The translations under genes and the position numbers were made by a program. 64,000 bases of DNA, taken from positions 3,596,001-3,660,000 of the forward strand of contig WWBZ02000001.1 in assembly GCA_011503125.2 (NCBI GenBank), given 5' to 3'. Each line of letters opens with the position of its first letter. The first letter of the stretch is position 1. Origin of the DNA: Botryosphaeria dothidea. Taxonomy: Eukaryota; Ascomycota; Dothideomycetes; Botryosphaeriales; Botryosphaeriaceae. Of the stretch, positions 23,345 through 34,638 are shown piece by piece. The notes under the pieces are model-generated. The model saw only the letters and a list, made by a program, of their open reading frames with translations, was not told the DNA's origin and did not search any database.

Positions 23345-26300
23345 ACGTTTATCTTCCATCGGCGTTCTTTCTAGGGACATCAATACAACAAGATCATCGA
23401 GAATCACGGGCCTCAACGACTACAAGAAGTCTTTGAGGTTCTCCAAACTTTCTTCTCACTGTCTGGAGAAAGAAAGGAAGAAAGAGAGATGCAGAGGGCC
23501 ACTCCATTATACTCGGAATACATGACGTCAGAGGAGGATTTTCCGGGGTTTTCTTTTTTCTTTTTCGTATCATCTGGGCGATTAAGCGAGATCAACAAAC
23601 ATGAGGATGTGGATGTGGTCTTTTTTCTTTCTTTCTTCCCCCAACGGCAGAATCGACCAGGTTCTTATCATCACAAAAGGAAGGGGGGGGGACAAATCCG
23701 GGCTGGGAAGACAAACGAGGCACCGACTGTGTACATTTCGAGAGAAGAGGAAAACGAGTCCTTCTATCTTTTTCCCCCTCGTAGTTCCCCCGGATTCTTT
23801 CTTTTTCTTCGTTTCGGAGGAGTATTATGGAGTAGCGATCAAGGGGGTGGTGGAACGGACGATGCATTCTCAAAGGGTCTTACACACAAAGGATGAAGGA
23901 TTGGATCAGGTGGGAACCTGCATTAAAGGGAAATGCTTCAACATCTTCATACAGTGGCTTCTCGCTTGTGCTCGAGTGTGACGTGATGCTCTTTTTCTGA
24001 CTTGAGTGATGCTTGGAGGTGATAGCGAAAGGCTCTGTTGAAGCAAACCTACTTTCCTTTACTGCTTGAGGAGCTTGTTTTGTGTAAACGCGATCATGCG
24101 GGAATGGTTTGCAGAATTTCCTTTTCGGTCTTGACAGAAAAAGGTCAATCATGTGGCCGCGGGAGATGAGGGCAAAAACAGGGAGGAAATACGTTGTGCA
24201 CGAGCGTGGCATAGTGTACCGCCATACACGTGGGAAGCAATAGTTCCTGTGTCACATTCCGGTGCTTGGGCTAAGGTATAAGGGGATTCTTTCTTTACTC
24301 TCCTAAGGGGTCGAGGGAGGATGAAAGCATGCATGCAGGGAACCAACGGGTTTTTTACTCCTTGGATATCCGGCCGTTTGCTGGTGAAAGGTGCGGCGGA
24401 AGTCGTGCCATTTAAGGTGTGTGTGTGATGAGGATGGGAGTGGCTGAGATATCGAGAAACTGAGAGAACGTGCGACGGCGCTTCAATGACTAAGAAACAG
24501 TCATCGATTATGGCGGAAATTTGACAAGAACAAAGGGCGGATTGCTTTATTTTTAGTCGGCCGGAAACCTACTAGTTTAGGCAATGCTGCGTCGTTGTTA
24601 TTAGTTGGTTGGGTTGGTTGGTTTGGTTCCCCCTTGTTGGTCTGCACGTGGGTGACATTCCTTCAACGACGACAATAACGTGACCCGACGGCCCGACCCA
24701 AGCGGTTGTCTCGGGCGGGTGCCGTGATCGGGTTGGGAGGAGGAGGGGATCCGTTGGGTTGGTTGTTGTTGGTGGGATGTTTCTACAGTAAATGGATGGG
24801 TTCGTTATTTTTGAGCCGAAATGGATGCGCTGGCATGGCGGTGAAAGAAATGATGCAGCTACCGCATGGTGCAGATGTGCAAGACACTTGTAGCCGCATG
24901 GCGGTCGCACTGTTCCGGTCACAATTGGGAGGCCGCGTTGATAGTGCGGTTGTGGAGACGAAAGGCAGCCCGGATAGGTCCGTTCAACCATCACGGTGTT
25001 TCACTCTTGCCTTGCCGTCTCGCCCGAGAAGGCGAACTGGTTCCTTTGGTTCGACAGTCGCCTGCAGATGCCGAGGTGTGCCGTCTACGGTCGTCGTGCC
25101 GTCCCAGCCACGGGCCGATGTCGGACCATGGTAGAGCCAGACGATGAGATTGGGTTGTGGTAAGCAATCGGATGACTGGAACGGTGGAGGGAGCAATAGT
25201 GGATGGTGAGCTGATTATTACTAGAGCGGTGGTGCGGTGGTGGCAATCGAGGGCAACGCGCGCACAAAACAGCGCAACAACGGCGCCGAGAAGCGGGTAT
25301 CGCTGAAGTTTGTACTGCACTAGAAGGCGCGAAGAGCACAAAACGCGTTGACCGGTTGAGCCGCCGATCCGGCTCGTAGCGCAATCTGCTAAAAAGGGAC
25401 GCGACCTATTGGATGTGATTGCGACTTTTGGCGGCGTGCATTTATTCCCCAGCAAAGTAAGGGTATACAACAGCGCCGGAGCGGATGTCGGTGTGAAAAG
25501 CGCGCGTGTGCGTCTCGGTGGTGCACGGATGGCTCGCCGCCACCACCCCTGCTCATCAGAACGGAGGCTCGAGCTCTCGCGTTCGCACGCGTCTCTTCCC
25601 CTCCCCTCCCCTTCGCGAGCGCAAATCTCTCGGCCTGGTGGGGAATGGCCGATGGGTCCCTGCATTTTGCCCGGTCAGCCTTGCTGTGGGAGCAGGAGAT
25701 CTCACTCGCAATGCTTGGGGCTGAGGAGTCGTTCCGTCGCTGAGGGCGCGGAAGAGACGGGCCATAAGCATGCATGCATAGATAGGGATGGGCTTGCTTA
25801 TTTTCACTGTGCTATGCATGCCGCAGCTGCCGGAGCCGCATTGAGCAGTTCGACGACCCAGACCAGTGGTCTTTTTCTTGACTAGTGGCTCGGGAAAGTG
25901 CGGGGAAACGTTGATTTGCTGCCTTGAGGGTTGGGGTTTAATTGCTGGCTTTTTGTGCTGAAACTGCAGGACGGGCTGGCCCTTGTGAAATTCCAACGGT
26001 GGAAGGAAGGAAGCCAGGGTGAGCTGCCTGTTGTGCCTCTTCCTCGTGTTCTTGCATTGAGGCGGGCAGCTGAAAGCTTGATTGATGGCTGAAAGTCCTG
26101 GGCTTATCTCTGGTGAAAGAGGCATTGGTCATGTGTTCGGCTTTAGGGCCACGCCGCCTTGAGGCTGGCTGGCGTGCGTTTCGAGGCGGAGGGCTTGGGC
26201 GGGAGATGGCGCAAATCAGATGGCGCACCGGTTCTCTTTTCGTAAGCGTTTCTTTTCGGCGGCCGTCGCAGAGCCCTTCTCGGACGAAAGAGGGAGTATG

Positions 26301-27375
26301 AGTAAGATAAGGGTCCAGCGCCAGCACAAATCGGCGCTTGGCTGGTCTACGCTGCATACCTGCCAAAGCAGGGTTGTGGCACGCGAGCGCCCGCAGCCCC
26401 GAACGTTAGGCTGGTCGAAGGAAGGAGAGGAAAGGAAAGTGAACGGCAGAAAACGCGGATGTCGAAGCGCGCAGTCACGACTCGTCCACGTTTCTTTCCC
26501 TTACCCCACCCAATCGAAAAGTTTGAGAGTGATGTGTAGGACCCTTGAAGCAATTGCTGACCGGCGCGCCTGTCAATCTGTCCGCTGCTAGTCCACGAGG
26601 GTGGCCCTCGTTATCTGCCGTGACAATACTGGAGCACGCTCGGAGGGCCGAAAAGAGAGAGAGAGCCACGCCGCCGCCGCGGCGCTCAGACCCTGACGGT
26701 CGAACCAACCGGGGACACGCCCGGCGTCGCTGACCCTTACCCTTTTCCGAAGCCCCGGCCAGGACCCTGCATAAGCCTGGTCACAGCTTCACTCAGCAGC
26801 ATCCCTCCCCCGGCAAGGCGGCGTGACTCCGCCGTGTGGTGAGCATTCCGAGATGCACCGGGGCGAGGATGTGCGCGCCGCGGCGGCGTTGGCCTCTCTT
26901 ATTGCTTCCGGGGAGTCAGACAATGCCTATAAATACCGCTCCCCTCTCGGCGTCTACGAAGACCTGGTGTTATCCTCCACATCACACAAAGGAATCCAAT
27001 TTCGCCGGAAAAGGAAGTCGACGAAGGGTCGAGACTGCGAGTCCAAAGCGCACATACACCGGTGTACCGCACGGTCGGAAGAGACAGGAGAAGGATATAT
27101 TCGGTACATTTGCTGCATCGTCGCGAGAGGCTTATATCTTGAGCCCGTCAATCATTCACCTGTCAATCCTTCATTGCTACTCATCGCGAGTTGCGGCTCT
27201 CTGAAGAGTGAGTTCTACCCCTCAGACTTCAGGCCTCCCGGCGCATTCGGCGCGCGAAACCAAGGCCACTTCAGCAGGGCTCAACTAACACTTCCGCTCC
27301 TGCAGCTCTCTCTTTACCCAATCGCCGATTCCTTAGTTTGGATTCGTTACGAGCGCGCGCCGACAAACCGCAGCA
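23345..27375. other. 4-kb gene-poor region
   Basis: No open frame here has domain content or consistent coding character; frames on both strands overlap each other. There are polypurine/polypyrimidine tracts (23,440-23,800) and clustered G-rich GGTTG-type runs (24,603-24,630 and 24,740-24,780). The last part, from the TATA box at 26928 on, is the promoter and leader of the small gene at 27376. It includes a probable leader intron at 27208-27305 (GTGAGT..CTAAC..GCAG). A long non-coding RNA or extended promoter is possible but not shown. Confidence 0.5.
26928..26935 (+). promoter_or_regulatory. TATA box (TATAAATA)
   Basis: A clean TATAAATA lies about 440 bases before the small Cys-rich gene at 27376. 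A leader with a probable intron (27208-27305) lies between them, so the distance is reasonable. Confidence 0.55.
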
Positions 27376-27600
27376 ATGTGTTCCTACACCTACAGCTGGT
27401 ACTACTGCAACCACGACTACTACATCTGGGCCAACAGCATCGAGATCTGCCCCAACCGCTTGCTTAGCGGCTACTCCTACGACGCCTGGAGCATCGACAT
27501 GTGCAAGAACATGACTGTCAAGTGCGGTGGCTTCTCCAACTACTACTGTTCCGACTGCTCCGAGGATGTCGCGCTCGAGTACGAGCTAGATGAGATGTAA
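27376..27600 (+). CDS. Tiny Cys/Tyr-rich protein
   Basis: 74 residues in one exon, preceded by a TATA box and a spliced leader. It begins MCSYTYSWYYCNH and carries seven cysteines, ending in a CGGFSNYYCSDC cluster followed by an acidic tail (ALEYELDEM). There is no signal peptide, so it is probably intracellular. The Cys/His spacing could hold zinc, but this is inference. Short fungal proteins starting MC with a central Cys-x-His and a late C-x(n)-C-x2-C are known but uncharacterised. The ORF at 49136 has a similar plan. Confidence 0.7.
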   Translation: MCSYTYSWYYCNHDYYIWANSIEICPNRLLSGYSYDAWSIDMCKNMTVKCGGFSNYYCSDCSEDVALEYELDEM

Positions 27601-28295
27601 AGAAACCAACAGCAACCACAGACGAAGACAAGAAATTGCGATGAGAGATGAGAGAAACGAAGAGAAAAAAGAAAAGATCTAGAACATAAACTCAAGCGAA
27701 CGGACATTCCACGCGACAACAAAAGATATCTGGAAGGGAAGGGAAGGGCGTCAAAGAGAAGGAGAAGGGACCATGGCAGTAGCCGATCTCTTCCCCGATA
27801 AGCGCAGCCCTTATCTCCTCTGATCGGATTTAATCGGAGACAAGAGCCCTCGGTTGTTCGCCCAACCATTCCGTCCCGCTTTCTCGCCCTCGACCCTGAA
27901 TCCTCCCAGTTGGCGCGACATCGGCGTTGTTTTTGGTCTTGTTCCTTCAATCGGCGCGGAGTTCGTTCCTCTTGGATCGTGGGGGACCGTTTTGCAAATG
28001 ATTTCACACGTGTCGCTTCACGCAGCCTTCCAAGACCCCTCGTCCTGCTTTGCTACATGTTCGACATCCGCGTGGTCCAATTAGCGTGTGCGCATTTGGT
28101 GTTTTGGCTGGTTCACGATTGGGCTTCTTGTTCACCTGATATTTTTGCTTTTGATTTGAGCTTCAGATATCCACAGACCGTTGTCTAGAATTTTTGAATT
28201 AAACGCAGAAATCAATCTATCGAAAAAAATAATGTGCGACGTCTGGAGATGAAACCATGTATGCTTGTGTGCGATGTGTTTTAAGCACATTCCCT
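27601..28295. other. Convergent intergenic region
   Basis: Contains the 3' untranslated regions of the tiny gene (an A/G-rich stretch, 27,600-27,780) and of the thioesterase gene. No gene is supported. Confidence 0.55.
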
Positions 28296-30190
28296 CTACT
28301 CGGTCACTCTTTCCTTCTCCCCCGGATCAACGCGCTCGCCTTGCACAAGCCCAGAGCCTTCAATGTTGGCCTGGACCCGCTTTACGCGGCGACGAGCGTC
28401 GACATACATCATGAACTCCGTGTAAGTCTCTGGCATGACCCTCACATCTTTCTCCACGGTGAATGTATAGTTGAATTGGCCGGTGGGCTTGGTCACTCCG
28501 TGTTCGACGTCCCGCACCTTCGAGTCAACCCTGACCTGCACCCGCGTATACTTGCCGTTCTGCTGACCTTCATCGTCCGGCGCCGAAACAATCGGAGGGT
28601 CGGTGTACACAACCGTAGCGGTTAGATACAAGACACTACCAACCGGAACGGGATTCAAGAATGTACTCGGATCCAGCGATACGAATGTCGGGCGGGCGTG
28701 AGCAAATGATGCAGCGCAGCAGAAGGCAAGCTCAAATGTCTGTTTTAGAAGGAAGCCACCAAAAATCATGAAATGGTGGCGATTCCGGTACTGTGGTTGC
28801 ATAATACTGGCGGTTTGGAGTTTGGTGTCTTTCATGAGATACACGTTGGAAGGCCTTCTCAGAGGATCGTTGGGGTCTGTGTATTGGTCAGCAAAACGAG
28901 TTGCTTAGCGGCATGGTCGTGATATTGAATCAATACGCCAAGTTTTGGCTTATGCTTTCATGTATACCAGGACCATTAGACAAGGATAGCCATGGATGAG
29001 TGCGAGCGATGGACCAATGGAGAATTTGGCCCTCTCTCACGCCCAGATGAGAGAGGCGCCACCGGTCATGGAACTATTCTCTGCAGATCGCCCTCAAGAT
29101 CTGATAACAGGCAGCGGGCGGTAAAGGCAAGACAGAATGTATTGAGGTGCGGGGATCGGCACAGGTACTCAAGTTCACACGAAACTCTAAGGCGAGGGGT
29201 GGGTAACTGACCGTGGTACTGCAGTTGTTTCTGCCATAGTGCATGAATGAGATCACTCTCCAAATCATTTGGGGTGTGCTTTATCAGAGACTTCGTTTTC
29301 AAATCCTTTCGGTGCTTCGAATTCTGCTCTCCAATAGCGAAGAGACGTTTTTCTTCCTCGGTCTCCGGGAGGATGGGGTTAACATTCACAGGCCTAATTT
29401 CTTATCAGTTGAGAACTTGCATGAACCAATTGGCGGACGAACTTCTTAGTGCCAGGATCCAGGGACACCATGGTAAACGTGCAATGCAACAAGATATCTT
29501 CATCTTTGGCCTTCTCGCCCTCTTTCGGGGCCTTGGCGACCTGCAGAGATATCTCCATGCTGCTCCGACCTGTTGCATAAGTCACCTGGCCGCTGTACTC
29601 GAGATCACAAATCTCGGTAAGCGGATTGCGGATGGTGATCCTATCGCAAGCTGCAGTGACAGTTGTAACAGCATCACCAGTATGCTTGTAAGCGACTATT
29701 CCAGACAGCGCGTCGAGGTCCATGAAGATAGTGCCAAGTCTGATGTACGTCAGCCGCTGTGACCAAGACAACGCAATCTGGTAGGAATAGAATACCTGAT
29801 GTGGCCGGAAGAATTCAGGTATGTATCTAGCAACCACGGATCTTGAGCAAGCGGCAGGACCTAACGCTGGATCAGTGAGGTTCTTTTCAAACCAAGGCGA
29901 GATTGTTGACTAACAACTCGGTGATAGCTATCGGACATTTTCTTGGGTTCAAGCTTGCGGTCGGTCGGGACTTGAGGTTTTCCAGACGGCTGAGTAGGAT
30001 CTTCTCCTTCTCGCTGCTTCTTGCGCAATGCCTCTACCCATGGTGTTTGTACTCGGGACTCGGTCAGGGCACGGAACACTCCGTCGGTAGCCTTGTGAGA
30101 AGTGAGGCTGAACTTGCGACAATTGGGTATGGCACGCGAAATTGACGAGCGCCGTAGCCCTTGGAGAGCCGATCGCGGTAACGCAGCCAT
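28296..30190 (-). CDS. Acyl-CoA thioesterase, mitochondrial ACOT9-like
   Basis: Five minus-strand exons: 30190-29915, 29860-29796, 29739-29443, 29393-29212 and 28876-28296. They join in frame to 466 residues. The start at 30190 gives a basic, Ser-rich leader (MAALPRSALQGLRRSSISRA), typical of a mitochondrial presequence; an in-frame ATG at 30250 has a weaker context. The first hot-dog domain contains DPWLLDTYLNSSGHIRLGT across exons 2-3 and MDLDALSGIVAYKHTG. The second begins with PNDPLRRPSNVYLMKDTKL and has QPQYRNRHHFMIFGGFLL. The family hydrolyses acyl-CoAs to free acid and CoA. Intron 4 is 335 bases, far longer than the others. Intron 3 has a GTTCGT donor, accepted because it restores KKPVNVNPILPE. 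Confidence 0.92.
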
Positions 30191-30452
30191 GTTTCGCGAT
30201 GGTGTTGATGCAGGGAGTTGGGTGTTGGAAGGGTGACGGGGGGATGACATCGGCCCGCGTCCACCCGTCTTCTCCCGCCCACAACAGCCGCGGACTGTTC
30301 CTTCCCGATGTCAGCGCGGATCGTTCCCTCCTTATTCGCCCAAGTCCTCCGCCTCCAGCACAACGGCTTCTGATGATATTCACGCCCGCAGAACTCGGCA
30401 CCGGGAAGGCATTGCACCTCGCTGTAACTGATTTCCCCAATGGAGAGTACCG

Positions 30453-32315
30453 ATGGCCGTCACATTGGAACTCGGGCAGCTCTGCCTGAGCCATCCTCGT
30501 GCTGGATTGCGGCTGGCTGCTAATGTCCTAGCCACAGCATCTTTACCTCAGACGACCAATGAGGAGATGGCTAGCGCTAAAATACCAGCAGCACTAACCT
30601 CAGGATCGGCTTGGGTCTGCCGTGGTAGAGGCTTCCACTTGGCATTGAATGTGTCGGTGAACGGAAGTCCTGCAGACAGCCATCTTCAGCAACATCTGCT
30701 GAACAGCATATGCAGTGCAGATGCAAGTAGCTTTTTGTGGCTCTTCATCATAATGCTAACATATTCTATAGCTCTGGGAACAGCTGAACCTGAAAGCACG
30801 CTTGCCGCCAGAGCCTATTCTCGGCGAACATATTGCCGCGTTGGCTGAAGGAAAAATTGCAGTCCAACTTACGCACTCCTTTGAGGCCCCTCTCAATTCG
30901 CGTCATCGTCTGCCAACCGGTGCTTCGATATCAGATGTCCAGCCTCCGCACGGAGTCGATATTGTACATTTAGAATCAGTCAGACTAATCCTGGATCTGT
31001 CATCAAGCATCTGCAATAAGGAAGGGGCAAACCGGAAGGCAAAAGAAATTCAGGCGCAAAGCTTATCGGCCGCATATGTCCTGATGCATGACGATGAAAG
31101 TTTTGCGAGAAATGATCATCAGTCGACGATCGCGCAAGAGGAGGTCATGCTGCTGGACGACTTGCCAGGAATGGCGGCTGATGCAACCTTCTCAGCCGAG
31201 GACGATCTACTTCTTCCGAGAACCTTGACCATCTTCCCCCGGCGTATCGATAGTGGTACAGCATTTACGGATGACCAACAAAGCAAGGGAGGCGCAGCGC
31301 CGCACGAGCTTGGACAAGCCAGCCCTGAACACATACTCGAACTGGTCGACTGTGCTCTTCGTTTAGCAATATGCGAGAAGCCGCTTAAACTCCCGTCCGG
31401 CATCAAGATCACCCGTGACAACGTTACAAGGCTTGCCACCGTTGCTCCCGCTCTGTGGCGTCCGCATCATCTAAAGGTATTCTCTGCTAAAGACCACAGT
31501 ATTTATCATGCTGATTTCATTTACAGGCCGTCTCGGAAAGGGCACCATTTCTACCGGCAATCGCTCATACTCTTTCCCACTCACTTCTCGTCAATGCAAG
31601 GTCGGCTCCGCTGAAACGTAAAACTGCAGAGCTGCTAGGCCGCTATCCGCCTGCTGTTACCCGCACCGGACCGCTTTCCCCGGGTGATGCACGACAATAC
31701 AGGGATCCGAAGCTCGTTTACGAGGCCGCGTCAATTGAGCTGTGGCACCTTCTGCAGCGGAACAGCTTTGACTCAGGGGCCAATTGGCGGCTTAAGCCGC
31801 TCAAGACACGGCCGCAAGACATTGGCGTCAGGGATCCAGGCGAAAGCGATGAAATGCTTTACGAAAATATTAGCCACTTCCACCCTGGCTTGAATCATTT
31901 TGCAGACGCAGATTATTCGATTGACTCTCCGTACTCATTTCAAGACCGGGAGCCTGAGGAAATGCTCTGGGAATTGAACAAGGAACCCGACGAGAGCGAA
32001 ATGGATTCAACCTATACGATACCACCGACTCCCTCTGAAAAAAGAATGGCCCGGAAAATATCTCGCTCAAGTAGCACCGACCAAACAATGCTTCTCGATT
32101 GGGATAATGCGGTCAAATTCGGCCATAATCATGTTTCTGGAAATGTTCTTGAGGCGCAGGGTCCGCCCGCAACGTCCAACCCCAAGGTTGCAGTACCTTT
32201 TGATGACGTAGACGGGGAAGTCTCACTGTTTGAAGTGACGGGCCAGATTGAAACGATTATACCGGTAGATGTATACGACCGCTTACCTGCAGATCCTGAA
32301 ATGCTGTTCGACTAG
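30453..32315 (+). CDS. Uncharacterised protein, divergent from the thioesterase
   Basis: Two exons are secure: 30772-31476 and 31527-32315, joined by a 50-base intron (GTATTC..TTTACAG), with about 500 codons of even coding character. The 5' part is uncertain. The frame requires a phase-0 exon upstream. The best candidate runs from ATG 30453 to 30656, followed by a 115-base intron ending TATAG at 30771 after a TGCTAAC branch site. The protein contains LWEQLNLKARLPPEPILGEH, a central acidic part, and a tail with ESDEMLYENISHFHPG, a Ser/Pro stretch (IPPTPSEKRMARKISRSSS) that could be phosphorylated, and a YDRLPADPEMLFD end. No family recognised, no membrane segment. Its start is about 260 bases from the thioesterase start, so they may share a promoter. 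Confidence 0.6.
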
Positions 32316-34638
32316 GGATCTTGAGGAAGGAGCAGTAGCGCTAGCGAGCGACCCTTACCGGATTATTCCAGTTCTGCACTGTCGAAATCTGGACCATCGT
32401 CTAACACCGCAGCCTTACCCGTCATACTTTCAGGAATCCTTGTCTTACACCGGCTACAACTATGGCTTTCCTTGTGGTACTTGACCTTTGGGGAGATTTA
32501 GACAGAGCGGCAGAGGAAAGATCAGGGCGACAAAATGGCGTGGCAAGCTAATTCATGATTATACTTTCACCAATGGTTGGGAATGGTGAAGCAATGGTGC
32601 TCCTCAGGCCGCGGGAGGCGCCTCAAGGATTAGACGAGGAACAGACTCTTGTACACACAGAAGCGAAGAGCATGATAGGTCTTTGGACGTCGCGGTAAAG
32701 AATTTAGACTGACCGAGGCGCATCGCAAGAGCAGCCACGGCCCATGCCAACAGCGGACACTAAACCAGTTCCTGAAGTGAGGCACGGCATGGATGGAGAT
32801 GTCAAAACAAGCGAGATGCGGGTAGGCTGGGGGGGGGGGGGGCGGGGCAATTCCAAGGGGTGTCCACTGGGGCATTGTCAGGAGATAGACCGAGATGGAG
32901 TTAAGAGGCGGGAGATCCACAGTTGATCTGGCAGCTTTGGTGGCTGACTGCAACATCTCGCCAGCGCCAATGGTGGAACACGAAAGACGTGCCGAGGGGC
33001 GGCAGGATCCAGCCAGTGGCAGAAGCGGTATCGAGCAGGGTTGTAAAGAGATGGGTCAGGCAGTCGCCAGTGCGCTCGCTTGGGCTGCACGTCAGATTGA
33101 CGGCAGCCGGATCGGCGGGATCGCTGGCAGAGAGTCCCCGGTACGGCACCGTGCCGGGGGTGGATGAGGCTGGACAGCACCAACAGACAGCAGCAGTAGC
33201 AGCCGGACGCGCTCCCTCCTTGTCGGCAGCCCCAGCGGCAAAAGACAAGACAATGATGCGCTGGCGGCATCCCTGGACAAGAAACAGCAGGCGACGCGGC
33301 CCTGAGGCCTGCAGTTCGGTCTCAGTCAGGGCTCTGCCGTCGTGTGCAACTGTGTGCAACACGAGCCTCTGCAGCCGCCCCTTCGCGCAAGCCGAGATGC
33401 GCGGGACCACTTCCCCTTCCAACGCGCCTGCATCTCGCGCCCCGGCTCCCAGCCAGCCGCCCGGCCGCGGCGTCCAGGCAGCTGAGCAACACTCTCCCCA
33501 GTCGACGATCCTCTACATGATGCGCGCGAGTGCCGGACCAGATGCGCAAACAGCCTGACGCCCCAACAGCCAAGAGATGCCGGCGCCGACGTCAGCGTCC
33601 AGGTATGTGCCCCAATTTCGAGGTGAGTCCTGCCGTACCACTTACCCCATGTCCGGCGCGACGGTGGCTCAAATGCAATGCAAGGACGACCAGCTGCGCT
33701 CGCTGCCCACCGCCCGCCCGCCTCGAGAAATGGACTGCTCCTCCATCACGCGCAAGCTGCCTATTCCTCCCCCTTTCCCCATGTAGCACGCTATCGCCGT
33801 CTGCATCGATACGGGACGTCGGGTGCTTCGAGCATCTTCCTGCTGTGCAAGGGCGCCGCCTGAGAGAAAGTACACGGTTGCTGAGTGGGACCCTGGAAGT
33901 ACTCCACCCACGAATCCCGCTGTGTCACCAACGTTCTCCGCCATTTTGCTGGGTTGCTTTAATTCGCACCACCTCGCCGCTCGCTCACTTTGCTTTCCCT
34001 TCGGCTCCGCCCTGCAGGGAGTTATTCTCGATTGTTGCCGTCTGCAAACGCCGCGACCCACCTCTGCGACGCGCCCACACTGCCCTTCCTCACTGACGCG
34101 CTTCCGTTTCCTTCAACCGTTCACCTGCCCGCAAACCCACCGCAGTCTCCACTTTGTCCCGGTAGTTTTCCCGAAGCGCTTCTGTGAAATTGAAAGATTC
34201 TAGCGTCTCCGGCTTGACTTTGGAAAAGAGCACGTGGGTGGTACAATTCGGAGCTGACTTGCGGATATCACCACCTTCCGCCGCACCTATCGCGGCCGTC
34301 GTAAGCAGTACACGACAAGTTTCGACCCGAGGAGCGCAATTCCTGAACTCTCGCGAACAGTAGGTGAGCGTCCACAACGATAGCCTACGGATAGGGAGCT
34401 GTCGCCACGGCCATTTTCGCAGACTTCTTCTCCAGACCTCACTTCGACTGGGAACTGAACCTCACCTTGACTCTCCGTTTTGGCAAAAAGGCGGAGCATT
34501 AGCTCACGTGCAAAGGCTCCCGGGCTGGCCCTGTTGGAAGTTCACCTTATGGACTTATCTTAGCTTCGCTCAACACCGACCCCCACCACATTCAATACCT
34601 CACTATCCTTAAACTTCGGATAGAGGTCTTGGATCACC
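32316..34638. other. Long region upstream of the MHYT gene
   Basis: No gene is supported in 2.3 kb. It is GC-rich from about 32,900 to 34,100, with many overlapping frames on both strands that lack domain content, then pyrimidine-rich up to the MHYT start. It probably holds a long promoter and leader with upstream ORFs. Confidence 0.45.
32829..32842 (+). repeat. Run of 14 G
   Basis: Uninterrupted G tract followed by C and four more G. It is prone to length variation and sequencing error. Confidence 0.9.

Noticed and set aside
24603..24630. GGTTGG-type runs as telomere-like repeat
   Set aside because: The runs are irregular and do not match the TTAGGG repeat usual in filamentous fungi.
24991..25885. 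Overlapping frames of 158-224 codons on both strands
   Set aside because: They overlap each other and have Arg/Ser/Pro-rich low-complexity content with no recognisable feature.
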